Source: Verrucomicrobiota bacterium
GTDB lineage: Bacteria > Verrucomicrobiota > Verrucomicrobiia > Palsa-1439
Direction of reading: 5' to 3'
Assembly: GCA_003152315.1 (NCBI GenBank)
Contig: PLZV01000055.1
Location: 1 to 44,168 of the forward strand
Length of the DNA stretch: 44,168 nt
Below the pieces are notes generated by a model. The model was not told the DNA's origin, did not search any database, and was given only the letters and a program-made list of their open reading frames with translations. Within the stretch, counting starts at the first letter, position 1, and each line of letters begins with the position of its first letter. Of the stretch, positions 34,548 to 42,415 are shown in pieces. The position numbers and the translations under genes are program-made.

Positions 34548-34968
34548 CGCCACCCGCGCGTCCATCGGGTCCCATGGACATGATGTCGTACGTGCTTGCA
34601 TTGTGTTTCCCCGGACAATCGTAAATGTAGGCCTGTCCCCACGGGTCATTGGGAATGCTTTCCTGCTTGAGGTAGGGTCCATGCCAATTGGGCGCGTCCT
34701 TGGGCTGGGCGACGAGGTCGGTCAGGCCGTTCTTGCCCTTGGGATAATACCCGTTGTCCACCTCAAAGGCATCGAGAGCGGTTTCGAAATTGGAGATTTG
34801 CGTTTTCGCGGCGGTGTTCCGCGCCTGTTCGGTTCGTCCCGCAAATTTCGGCACGACGATGGCGGCGAGCACCCCGAGAATCACGAGCACGAGAAGCAAT
34901 TCGATCAACGTAAACGCCTCGGCGCTGGTGCCGCGAGACTGATTTCTGATTGATTGGTGTCGTTCCAT
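34504..34968 (-). CDS. gspG: Major pseudopilin GspG
   Basis: 154 residues. Leader MERHQSIRNQSRGTSAEA, then FTLIELLLVLVILGVLAAIV with Glu5, and the conserved FETALDAFEVDNGYYP. WGQAYIYDCPGKHN and the calcium-binding C-terminal loop follow (MSMGPDGRAGGDDDITSWD), all diagnostic of GspG. The ATG at 34968 has AAAGGAG eight to nine bases upstream; the frame upstream of it overlaps gspF and is noise. Position -1 is Ala. It forms the main shaft of the pseudopilus. Confidence 0.96.
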   Translation of the reverse strand: MERHQSIRNQSRGTSAEAFTLIELLLVLVILGVLAAIVVPKFAGRTEQARNTAAKTQISNFETALDAFEVDNGYYPKGKNGLTDLVAQPKDAPNWHGPYLKQESIPNDPWGQAYIYDCPGKHNASTYDIMSMGPDGRAGGDDDITSWDQSRQKR

Positions 34969-34988
34969 AATGGCAGCTCCTTTGCAGT

Positions 34989-36230
34989 TTATTTGATGTA
35001 ATCCTGAAGCGAGAAGATCGGGAGGGCCATCCCGATGAAAATTGTGCCGATGAATCCGGCAATGAAAAACAACATCAACGGCTCGGCGAGGGACACGGCC
35101 ATCTTCAACTCGCGGTCCAGATCCCGCTCGGTGACGTCCGCCAGGCGAATCAACTCCTGGTCGAGGCGGCCACTTTCCTCCGCCACGGAAATCATTTCCA
35201 GGACGGAGCCGGTGAAAAGTTCCCGGCAACTGGCCAGGCTCGGCCCCAACGCCGCGCCTTCCTTCACGCGTTCGATGGAGTTGGCGACGGCATCCACCAG
35301 AATCTGGTTCCCGATGGACTTGCGGGCAACGGTCAATCCATTGATCAGTGGCACACCGGCGGTCAGCAAGGTCCCAAGCATTCGACAGAAACGGGCCATG
35401 GCGAACTGTGCGATGAGTTTTCCCACAACCGGGGCGCGCAGGAGGAAACGCTCCCAAATACGTCTTCCTTGTTGGGACCGCATCCAGTTGCGAATGAAAT
35501 AGCCGCCCAACGCCAGTCCCAGCGCCACGAAGAAACCGTAGGACCGGACGACGGTGCTCGTGGCGATGATCATCCGCGTTAGCAGCGGCAGGGTTCCACC
35601 GAACTCAGTGAAAAGAGGCTGTAACCTCGGTATGAAGAACACCAGTAGAAAAACAAGGACGGACAGGGCCACTGCCAACAGGATCGTCGGATAGAGCAGG
35701 GCGGCCATTACCTTCGAACGCAATTCCTTTTCCCGCGCTTGAAAATCGGCGATCTGCGCGAGCACCAAGTCCAGAAACCCGCCGGTTTCGCCGGCCTCGA
35801 CCATCGCCACGTAAACGCGCGGAAACGTCTCCGGCCACCGCGCCATCGTATCGGCGAGTGTTGCACCGTCCACGACCGAATCGTGGATCTCTTTCCACTT
35901 TGTCCGGGCCAGGGGTGTGGAGGCTTCGCGATGAAGGATTACCAGGGCCCGGCTGAGGGGGACACCCGCCGCCAGGAGGCTGGAAAGCAACCGTGTAAAA
36001 TTCTCCAGCGTGCGACTGGAAATTTTCCTGGAAGCCCAGGGTGACGCCACCATTTCTTTTTTCGATTCGACGTTCCTGGCGGCCTGGCCATTGGCGCCAG
36101 CCGACAAGCTGATGGCGGTCAGGCCAAGTCCTTCAATTTGACGAAAAGCTTCTTGTCGGCCCTCGGCGTCGATGTTGCCTTGCGTGAGGGTTCCGTCGGT
36201 CTGTAGTGCTTTGTAAAGGAAGAGTGGCAT
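34989..36230 (-). CDS. gspF: Inner-membrane platform protein GspF
   Basis: 413 residues (family usual about 400). Two T2SSF domains are seen: the first with FTRLLSSLLAAGVPLSRAL and MVEAGETGGFLDLVL, the second with FCRMLGTLLTAGVPLINGL and MISVAEESGRLDQELIRLA. Membrane helices lie at about 170-195, 220-240 and 375-398. The preferred start is ATG 36230, two bases after the gspE stop; a TTG at 36236 is less likely. It links GspE to the growing pseudopilus. Confidence 0.96.
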   Translation of the reverse strand: MPLFLYKALQTDGTLTQGNIDAEGRQEAFRQIEGLGLTAISLSAGANGQAARNVESKKEMVASPWASRKISSRTLENFTRLLSSLLAAGVPLSRALVILHREASTPLARTKWKEIHDSVVDGATLADTMARWPETFPRVYVAMVEAGETGGFLDLVLAQIADFQAREKELRSKVMAALLYPTILLAVALSVLVFLLVFFIPRLQPLFTEFGGTLPLLTRMIIATSTVVRSYGFFVALGLALGGYFIRNWMRSQQGRRIWERFLLRAPVVGKLIAQFAMARFCRMLGTLLTAGVPLINGLTVARKSIGNQILVDAVANSIERVKEGAALGPSLASCRELFTGSVLEMISVAEESGRLDQELIRLADVTERDLDRELKMAVSLAEPLMLFFIAGFIGTIFIGMALPIFSLQDYIK

Positions 36231-36232
36231 CG

Positions 36233-37951
36233 TCAAGCTTTCCCGGGTGCCGCTGTGGGAGCAGTGACAGGCTCAGTTTTGTTGGTGCGCGCCACTTCCT
36301 TGGCGGTCGTCACGCTTAGCACTTCTTCGACAGTGGTGATGCCCAGACGCACGAGGCGCCAGCCGTCTTCCGCCAGGGTGCGCAGGCCCGCACGGCGGGC
36401 CGCTTCCCGGATGACGTCGCTGGAAGAATTCTTCAGGATCAACTGCCGAATTTCGTCGTCGGAGTCCATCCACTCGAAAATGGCGTGGCGACCGAAGAAG
36501 CCGGTTTGCCGGCATTCCCGGCAACCAACCGAACGGTAGATCGTGGTATTGGCGGGAATGCCCACTTGCACCTTGAACGCCCGGGCCGCGGGAGATTCAT
36601 CCACTTGTTTGCAATGCGGGCAGAGCACGCGCACGAGGCGTTGGGCCAGCACGGCTTCGAGTGACGACGCGACGAGATAAGGTTCGACGCCCATATCGAC
36701 CAGGCGAGTCAGGGCACCGGGGGCGTCATTGGTGTGGAGCGTGGAAAAGACCAGGTGACCCGTGAGGGAGGCTTGCACGGCAATTTGTGCCGTTTCCTGG
36801 TCACGAATTTCGCCGATGAGAATGACATCGGGGTCATGGCGCAGAATGGAGCGCAGGCCCCGGGCAAAAGTTAAGCCGGCTTTTTCGGACACCTGAATCT
36901 GGTTGACACCCTTGAGTTGATACTCGATCGGGTCTTCAATCGTGACGATCTTGCGGACGGCATCGTTGATTTCGTTGAGGGCGGTGTAGAGCGTGGACGT
37001 CTTACCGCTGCCGGTCGGCCCAGTCACCAAAATGATGCCGTGGGGCAATTGAAGGACGCGACGGAAGCGATCCAGTTCGGGTGTATCCATGCCCAGTTCG
37101 CCCAAGCCGCGCAACGTGGCGTTCTGGCGGAGCAAACGCATTACCACCGCTTCGCCGTGGAGCATGGGGATGACAGAAACGCGGATGTCCACTTCGCCGT
37201 CATCGATACGGATCTTGATACGGCCGTCCTGCGGCAGGCGTTTCTCGGCGATGTTGAGATGGCTGAGAATCTTGATGCGCGAAACGATGGCCGGTTGAAA
37301 CCGCTTGAGTTGGGAGGGGACCGGGACTTCCTGGAGCACGCCATCTATCCGGTAGCGAATGCGAAACTCGTGTTCGAACGGTTCGAGGTGAATATCCGAC
37401 GCCCGCAATTCGATGGCGTCGCGCAGCACCTGGTTGACGAAGCGGATGATGGACGCGTCTTCCGCCGCGGCGTCCAGATCGGTATCTTCCTCGGAGCCAT
37501 CCTCGTTGACCACCTGCAGAGGCGTTTCCTCTTCCAGCGTGCCGATGGTGTCCGCGCCGACGCCCAGTCGTTTTTTCATTTCCCGCTGGATCGCCTCGCT
37601 CGGGGCGAGGATGGGCTTGAGTTTCAAGCCCGTCATCGCCTTGAGGGTATCCAGCCCCTGCGTGGCAAACAGGCGGCTCGTGGCCACTTCCACAGAGCCG
37701 TTGACACGCTTCAAGGGGAGGAGTTCTTCCTTCAACAGGATGCGCGGGGGAAACAGCGATAAGAGTTCACGATCCAACTCGACGTTTTCCAGGTCGGTGT
37801 AGGCCAGTCCATACTCCCCGGCCAGCCAGCGGAGCACGTCCTCTTCGGAGCGAACGGCTTTTGGGCCGTCTCCGGGGCGCTGGGCCAGGGTTGCGGCATC
37901 CGCGACCGACAGTTGCCGCGCCTGCACCATTTTGTCGAGTAGCTCTTTCAC
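36233..37951 (-). CDS. gspE: Type II secretion ATPase GspE
   Basis: 572 residues. An N-terminal T2SSE_N domain (about 30-140) precedes the ATPase (about 165-545), with SDIHLEP, Walker A GPTGSGKT (311-318), Asp box TIEDPIEYQ, Walker B DVILIGE (375-381) and a His box around HTNDAPGA. Four zinc cysteines, 444, 447, 477 and 480 (CPHC, CREC), show the GspE/PilB type and not PilT. It starts with GTG, with GGGGA about eight bases upstream. It powers pseudopilus assembly. It follows the Gly-rich leader gene by 31 bases. Confidence 0.96.
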   Translation of the reverse strand: MKELLDKMVQARQLSVADAATLAQRPGDGPKAVRSEEDVLRWLAGEYGLAYTDLENVELDRELLSLFPPRILLKEELLPLKRVNGSVEVATSRLFATQGLDTLKAMTGLKLKPILAPSEAIQREMKKRLGVGADTIGTLEEETPLQVVNEDGSEEDTDLDAAAEDASIIRFVNQVLRDAIELRASDIHLEPFEHEFRIRYRIDGVLQEVPVPSQLKRFQPAIVSRIKILSHLNIAEKRLPQDGRIKIRIDDGEVDIRVSVIPMLHGEAVVMRLLRQNATLRGLGELGMDTPELDRFRRVLQLPHGIILVTGPTGSGKTSTLYTALNEINDAVRKIVTIEDPIEYQLKGVNQIQVSEKAGLTFARGLRSILRHDPDVILIGEIRDQETAQIAVQASLTGHLVFSTLHTNDAPGALTRLVDMGVEPYLVASSLEAVLAQRLVRVLCPHCKQVDESPAARAFKVQVGIPANTTIYRSVGCRECRQTGFFGRHAIFEWMDSDDEIRQLILKNSSSDVIREAARRAGLRTLAEDGWRLVRLGITTVEEVLSVTTAKEVARTNKTEPVTAPTAAPGKA

Positions 37952-37982
37952 GCTGTGTCCCCGCGAATCCTTGTTGGCTTTG

Positions 37983-38525
37983 TTATGGCAGAAGTCCCAT
38001 TGAGACTGCCGTGGCTTCCTGGCGAACCGTCAGCACCTTACGGAGGGCTTCCTGGGCCTTTGTCAGGGCCGCTTCTTTCGCCTTGCGAGCGTCGCGGAGC
38101 TTCCCGAGCTTGGCTTTCAATTCATCCGGGGAAGCCTTTGCATCCAATGCCTTTTGCAGATCCTCGGCTTCGGGACTTGGAGGGGCGTTGAAACCACCGC
38201 GACCGCCGTTGCGACCAGCGTTGTCACCACCGCCACCGCCGCCGTTATTACGGCGACCACCGAAACCCATTCCACTCATGGTTGCGCGTCGCGTATCCAT
38301 CACTTTTTGGATCAGGCCCTGGACGGCGACCCATTCGTCATCGTTGGTCATCTCCAGGCGTTCCTTGAAGCGATCCATCATCTGCTGTTGAAATTGTGCC
38401 GGGTCAAAATTTCCGCCCCGTCCGCCGCCGCCGCCGCCATTGTCCTGGGCCATTATGTTTCCCGCCCCGGCTACCAGGGCGGCCAATCCAACCGTCAACA
38501 ACCACGGTCTCATCATTCTTTTCAT
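37983..38525 (-). CDS. Gly-rich exported protein, first gene of the secretion operon
   Basis: 180 residues. The signal peptide MKRMMRPWLLTVGLAALVAG ends near NIMAQ at about 27. It is followed by a Gly/Arg/Asn stretch (28-40), a helical part (about 43-75, FQQQMMDRFKERLEMTNDDEW), a second Gly/Asn-rich linker (82-108), and a long charged helical end (about 115-172). The layout is similar to verrucomicrobial hypothetical proteins with Spy/CpxP-like helices; no function is established. GGAGGAGA lies eight bases before ATG 38525, the best ribosome site around; the frame upstream to 38747 is noise. It sits 31 bases before gspE under the sigma-54-type promoter at 38610-38625, so it may be an abundant substrate, chaperone or regulator of the system. 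Confidence 0.85.
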   Translation of the reverse strand: MKRMMRPWLLTVGLAALVAGAGNIMAQDNGGGGGGRGGNFDPAQFQQQMMDRFKERLEMTNDDEWVAVQGLIQKVMDTRRATMSGMGFGGRRNNGGGGGGDNAGRNGGRGGFNAPPSPEAEDLQKALDAKASPDELKAKLGKLRDARKAKEAALTKAQEALRKVLTVRQEATAVSMGLLP

Positions 38526-38576
38526 CGCGCGATCTCCTCCAACTTTGTTTGGTTGATACGTTCCTGTTACCACAGA

Positions 38577-38602
38577 GCAGGGTATACTGCAGATAACCCT
38601 GC
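38577..38602. promoter_or_regulatory. 26-base dyad at the predicted transcript start
   Basis: GCAGGGT (38577-38583) and ACCCTGC (38596-38602) are perfect inverted arms around ATA-CTGCAG-ATA, with a second palindrome in the middle; 20 of 26 positions are symmetric. It covers about +1 to +23 of the sigma-54-type transcript. It could be a repressor site or a 5' RNA hairpin. No T-run follows, so it is not a terminator. Confidence 0.45.
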
Positions 38603-38609
38603 TATCCTT

Positions 38610-38625
38610 AGCAAACGAGATGCCA
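38610..38625 (-). promoter_or_regulatory. Sigma-54 (-24/-12) promoter of the secretion operon
   Basis: On the minus strand the sequence reads TGGCATCTCGTTTGCT. The invariant GG (38624-38623) and GC (38612-38611) are separated by exactly ten bases. Ten of the twelve defined positions of TGGCACG-N4-TTGCW match. The predicted start is near 38599, leaving a leader of about 75 bases to ATG 38525. The operon it would drive ends with a GAFTGA-type sigma-54 activator. Confidence 0.75.
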
Positions 38626-38668
38626 CGTGTAGAAAACCCTTTGAAATCAAGCATTCTGCGAAGTCTGG

Positions 38669-38674
38669 TGCGCA
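38669..38674. promoter_or_regulatory. Extra TGCGCA motif, possible second activator half site
   Basis: This self-complementary hexamer also forms both arms of the dyad at 38702-38718. It starts exactly 33 bases before the first arm, about three helical turns. A TGCGAA (38657-38662) precedes it with a six-base gap, so a degenerate second site is possible. Confidence 0.4.
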
Positions 38675-38701
38675 TTGTCTTCACAGACACAGGGCTTCCG
38701 T

Positions 38702-38718
38702 TGCGCAAACGCTGCGCA
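38702..38718. promoter_or_regulatory. NtrC-like enhancer dyad (TGCGCA-N5-TGCGCA)
   Basis: Two TGCGCA hexamers (38702-38707 and 38713-38718) are separated by five bases. The Escherichia coli NtrC site is TGCACY-N5-GGTGCR, the same six-five-six geometry with similar TGC/GCA ends. The centre lies about 111 bases upstream of the predicted sigma-54 start, the classic range for an enhancer. Confidence 0.6.
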
Positions 38719-38882
38719 TGAATGTTTTTTCCCAGGCACGCAGACAAGGGGGCGCGCGGGAGAGGTGCTTAGGAGGATGAAGCGGTGGGAACCGCCCCGC
38801 GCAGCCGCAGCCAAGGAGGACTGGCAGCATTGTAAAGCTAGTGAACGGGCGCGACGATCCGATTTCGATGCGGTAACAATTT

Positions 38883-38897
38883 GGCAACGATGTTGCC
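38883..38897. repeat. Small perfect hairpin after the DUF1501 gene
   Basis: GGCAAC-GAT-GTTGCC, a six-bp stem with a three-base loop, 36 bases after the DUF1501 stop. On the transcribed strand AAATTGTT follows, a poor U-tract, so it is only a weak terminator candidate. Confidence 0.3.
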
Positions 38898-38933
38898 GGA
38901 GACCCGAAGACTTGAAAGGACGCATTTCCCTGC

Positions 38934-40232
38934 TTAGACCGCCAACAATCCAGGGTAGTTTCTGGCGTTTGGTTTGTGGTTGGGAAATATCTTGTTGACG
39001 TCGCGCGCGCCGAGATGTTTCTGGGACAATTCAGCGAAGACGTCGCGGTAGTCGGTGGTCAACATCAGATCGCGCCCTTCAAAAAGCTGTTCGCGGGCGA
39101 GGCCGGGCCACTTGCCGTAGACCTTGCCGCCGCGGACCGGGCCACCGAGCACCAGGAAACAGGTGGCGTGGCCGTGGTCCGTACCGCGGTTGCCGTTTTG
39201 ACGGACGGTACGACCAAACTCGCTCATCGTTAGGATCACCACGTCGTTCACGCGATCGCCGAGGTCCTGGTACAAGGCAGCGAGGCCGCCGGAGAATTCC
39301 GTAAACCGATTGGCCAACTGGCCCTGCGCGCCGCCCTGATTGACGTGGGTATCCCAGCCGCCGATCTCGGCAAAGGCGACTTCAACGCCGATGTTGGCCT
39401 TGATCATCTGGGCGATTTGCATGAGCGAACGGCCAAACGCGCCGTTCGGATACGAGGCGCCGTTTCGCGGCGAATACTTCGTCGGGTCGGCCGCCTTCAA
39501 CATTCCGATCGCGTCGAAGGCGTCCTTGCCGTTGCCGTGAAGCAGGTCGCCCACGGCGCTTTCGTACATGCCCTCGAATCCGCTCGCGGCGGAGGCGGTG
39601 GTGCTGTTCGGGTTAAAACCGGCGTCGCCCACCCCGAATGATTTTAAATCAGGAATGGCCAGCGCCTCCTGGTCGCCTTGCAACGTGCGCGGCAGGATTG
39701 ACGTCATGGAGACGGCGCGAAAAGGAGTAAGCTTGGCGCGATCCTCGGGACAGTCCAGCAGGGCGCGGTTGAGCCAACCGGTACGGATCGATTTGTCATC
39801 CGCCACGCCGCACTCCATGAAGTCCTGGGCGTCGAAATGCGAGCGGTTTGAACTTGGCGAGCCGCACGCGTGAATCAGAGCCAGATGACCGCTTTTGTAG
39901 ATCGGCAGCAGGGCGGCCATGTTCGGATGAAGGCCGAAGAACCCGTTGAGGTCGAGCACACCTTGCGGACCGGCCTTTTGGGCGGGCTGGGCGATCGCGA
40001 TTTCGGAACGGGCCTGGTAATAGGCTGGGTCGCCGAACGGCACGAGCATGGAAAGTCCGTCCACCGCACCGCGCTGGAAGATGCAGATGAGAATCTTCTT
40101 GCCGCCCGCACGCATCGGGTCGGCCGCGAAGACGAGTTGCTGGAGGAAGGAGGGGCCCCACAGCGGCATCGTGCCGACGGATACCAGGGCCAGACCACCG
40201 CGTTTAAGGAATGCCCGACGGGTGAGTGTCAT
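38934..40232 (-). CDS. DUF1501 protein, Tat-exported
   Basis: 432 residues. The N-terminus carries a twin-arginine signal (LTRRAFLKRGGLALVSVGTM). The body belongs to the DUF1501 family of the alkaline phosphatase/sulfatase-like superfamily: ILICIFQRGAVDGLSMLVP, GGWDTHVNQGG, VVILTMSEFGRTVRQN, GTDHGHATCFLVLGG. The GWDTH and DHGHA motifs correspond to metal-binding positions of the superfamily. No substrate is known. AAGGAGA precedes the ATG at the right distance. It is cotranscribed with the DUF1800 gene (16-base gap). The pair is a recurring unit in Planctomycetes and Verrucomicrobia, and its function is not established. Confidence 0.92.
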   Translation of the reverse strand: MTLTRRAFLKRGGLALVSVGTMPLWGPSFLQQLVFAADPMRAGGKKILICIFQRGAVDGLSMLVPFGDPAYYQARSEIAIAQPAQKAGPQGVLDLNGFFGLHPNMAALLPIYKSGHLALIHACGSPSSNRSHFDAQDFMECGVADDKSIRTGWLNRALLDCPEDRAKLTPFRAVSMTSILPRTLQGDQEALAIPDLKSFGVGDAGFNPNSTTASAASGFEGMYESAVGDLLHGNGKDAFDAIGMLKAADPTKYSPRNGASYPNGAFGRSLMQIAQMIKANIGVEVAFAEIGGWDTHVNQGGAQGQLANRFTEFSGGLAALYQDLGDRVNDVVILTMSEFGRTVRQNGNRGTDHGHATCFLVLGGPVRGGKVYGKWPGLAREQLFEGRDLMLTTDYRDVFAELSQKHLGARDVNKIFPNHKPNARNYPGLLAV

Positions 40233-40248
40233 GATGGATCTCCTTGCA

Positions 40249-42087
40249 TTAGTGGCGTTGAAATTCCGGTGAACCGAGAACGAGGGCGGTGAGTTCGGGG
40301 ACGTTGACGGTGCTGGCATCGTCCGCGTCCTTGCTACCCTTATTAGAAATCTGCTTCTCCAATGTGGCACGCGTGGCGGGCGCCATCTCGCCCTGGAGCA
40401 AGACATGGTTCAACTGATCGAGGACGAGGTCGGGTTTGTCGGCGTCCACGCCGCGCATCAAATCCGCCGAAGGGGCGGAGACATTGACGACCTTATGTTC
40501 CGACAGTGAGAGCGCGAAGTTCATGCGGGCGATCAACGCGCCGGCGTTGACCCATTTGCGCGAATCTTCCGTATAGCCGGTCGGCGCCTGGTAGGCAAAC
40601 AAGGGTTGGCCCATCTCGATCACGGCGAGGTCCAGAGACCGGCGCGGGGCGTTGGCGATCCGATCCAGGTTGCGTCCGAACGTGGCGCCCGCTTCCATGG
40701 CGAGGCGCCGGTTCATCGGCACGAGATCATCCGGCACAATGGTTCGGCCGGTCGCGCGAACGGCGGACACGGCGAACTCGAAGGGCGATTTAATTTTCGC
40801 GCGATAGGCCTGCGGGGAGAAAAACTCAGGGCTGTAGATGATCGTCTGGACGACCTGGCGCAAATCGCCGTCTGACGTGCGGAAGACAGCAGCCGCGCGG
40901 TCCACCAACGCGGGTGGTGGATCGTCGGCCACGAGGCGGCGGCAGAGTTCCGTGCAGATGAATTTGGCGGTCGAGGGATGCGACGCGAGGATGTCGAGAA
41001 CGGTTTCGCCGTCCTTAATGCCGCCATTCGGCAGGATGTCGTGGCCGAGAACCGTTTTCGGTCCGTTGTCGTGGCGGCGTGGCGCGAACACGAACTCGCC
41101 GGTTTGCGGGTCGACTGTCCAACCGGTGAAGCAGCGCGCCACTTCCTGCACGTCTTTCTGCGTGTAGCCGCCGTCCACGCCCAACGTGTGGAGTTCCATG
41201 ATTTCGCGCGCGTAGTTCTCATTGAGACCACCGACCTGCTTCGGCTTGTTGTCGACGGTCTCCACGGGCGCGCCGGGGATTTGCTGCGCGAATTGCTGGC
41301 GGCGGCGCTGTTCTTTCGGGGACACTTCGCGCGGGGCTGAGTTCTGGAAGTTGTCGAGATAATGGAGCATCGCGGGACTCTTGGCGGACGCCCCGAGCAG
41401 GTCGCGGAATTTGCCGAAGACATGTGGGCGGATGACGTCGCGTTCGTCGGCGACCTTGAGGACGCGGCACGGGCCTTTGCGGACATCGATATTGAAATGG
41501 TTGCTCCAGAAATCGACGAGCACCTCATAGAGCTGGCGGGGCGAGTCGATGGCGCTGATGATCTTGGCGTCCTGCAGTTCCGCGACGGCGATCTGCGCAC
41601 GGCGCGGGGGTTCACCGCCACCGGCGCGTTTAACCTGACCCCCGCGAATAATCTCGGGAGTGGCTGAATTGGTTGAGGCGCCTGTCATAGTGGCCGCAGC
41701 TTTTTCGGCATTTGCCTTTTCGATCTGCCGTTGCTTATTCGCCTCTTGCTCGTCGCGGAAATCGCGAAACAGCTCCGTCGCGCCCATGGTGAGGACATCG
41801 AATTTGGCGAGTTCAGCCCGGAGCGCGGAATCGTCGATTGTCTCGGGGTGCAATTGCTGGCGCATATACGCCGGCAGGCCCATTTTCTCGACCCGCTCCA
41901 CGTCGCCGGGACGCGGACCGTAGCCGAGCCGATTGAGGGTATGGATGATCATTTGCCGCCCTGTAAGCGGTTGCGGTTGGTCATCGGCGGCTCGCACCGT
42001 CATGCCTGACAGTGCAACGAGCGCACCCAGCGCCAACACCGCGACCGGCTGCCAGCAACTCCGCCCGTGAACAAATAGATTCAGCAT
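40249..42087 (-). CDS. DUF1800 protein, exported
   Basis: 612 residues. Signal peptide about 1-33 (ends TVRAA). DUF1800 motifs run in order: IIHTLNRLGYGPRPGDVERV, LVDFWSNHFNID, NENYAREIMELHTLGVDGGYTQKDVQEVARCFTGW (split here into shorter blocks), HPSTAKFICTELCRRLVADD and FRTSDGDLRQVVQTIIYSPEFF. A Lys/Glu/Ala-rich charged insert lies at about 110-150. GGAGGG lies ten bases before ATG 42087; the longer frame to 42132 lacks a signal-peptide-like start. It is the first gene of the DUF1800-DUF1501 pair. Function unknown; family members are exported and typically encoded next to DUF1501. Confidence 0.92.
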   Translation of the reverse strand: MLNLFVHGRSCWQPVAVLALGALVALSGMTVRAADDQPQPLTGRQMIIHTLNRLGYGPRPGDVERVEKMGLPAYMRQQLHPETIDDSALRAELAKFDVLTMGATELFRDFRDEQEANKQRQIEKANAEKAAATMTGASTNSATPEIIRGGQVKRAGGGEPPRRAQIAVAELQDAKIISAIDSPRQLYEVLVDFWSNHFNIDVRKGPCRVLKVADERDVIRPHVFGKFRDLLGASAKSPAMLHYLDNFQNSAPREVSPKEQRRRQQFAQQIPGAPVETVDNKPKQVGGLNENYAREIMELHTLGVDGGYTQKDVQEVARCFTGWTVDPQTGEFVFAPRRHDNGPKTVLGHDILPNGGIKDGETVLDILASHPSTAKFICTELCRRLVADDPPPALVDRAAAVFRTSDGDLRQVVQTIIYSPEFFSPQAYRAKIKSPFEFAVSAVRATGRTIVPDDLVPMNRRLAMEAGATFGRNLDRIANAPRRSLDLAVIEMGQPLFAYQAPTGYTEDSRKWVNAGALIARMNFALSLSEHKVVNVSAPSADLMRGVDADKPDLVLDQLNHVLLQGEMAPATRATLEKQISNKGSKDADDASTVNVPELTALVLGSPEFQRH

Positions 42088-42415
42088 TTCCGTCGTCCCT
42101 CCGCGAAAGCGAAACCATGGTTCGTCGGCCAAACACGCATTTAGTCACCTACATCTGTACAACACCGCGGCAGGGCGGTTGGTTGTGCCGGAAACACAAT
42201 GTTTTCACTATCACAGACCGAGGAAATGCGCGATAGGTTTCGGATTACTTGTGGGCTGGAACGGCAGACCATCACGGTGACGCCCCGGTTTCTCTCTCGG
42301 ACTCTTTCCATCTCCCGGTGCACGGCCACGCAGGACGACGGATCGGAAATCTTCAATTACTTCGACATCCGGTGCTTGTTCTGTTCTAATGACTCTTCAG
42401 AAAGCGTTACGAGTT
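42088..42415. other. Divergent intergenic region
   Basis: A 328-base gap between the DUF1800 gene (leftward) and the solenoid gene (rightward). I see no convincing promoter pair. A 77-codon ORF at 42199-42432 overlaps the solenoid start and has no recognisable features. Confidence 0.5.

Larger units (their letters stand above)
38526..38933. other. Control region upstream of the secretion operon
   Basis: A 408-base gap between the operon's first gene and the 3' end of the DUF1501 gene. It holds a -24/-12 promoter (38610-38625), an NtrC-like dyad (38702-38718), a further TGCGCA (38669-38674), a 26-base dyad at the predicted transcript start (38577-38602), and a small hairpin (38883-38897). ORFs through it are not protein-like. 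Confidence 0.7.
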
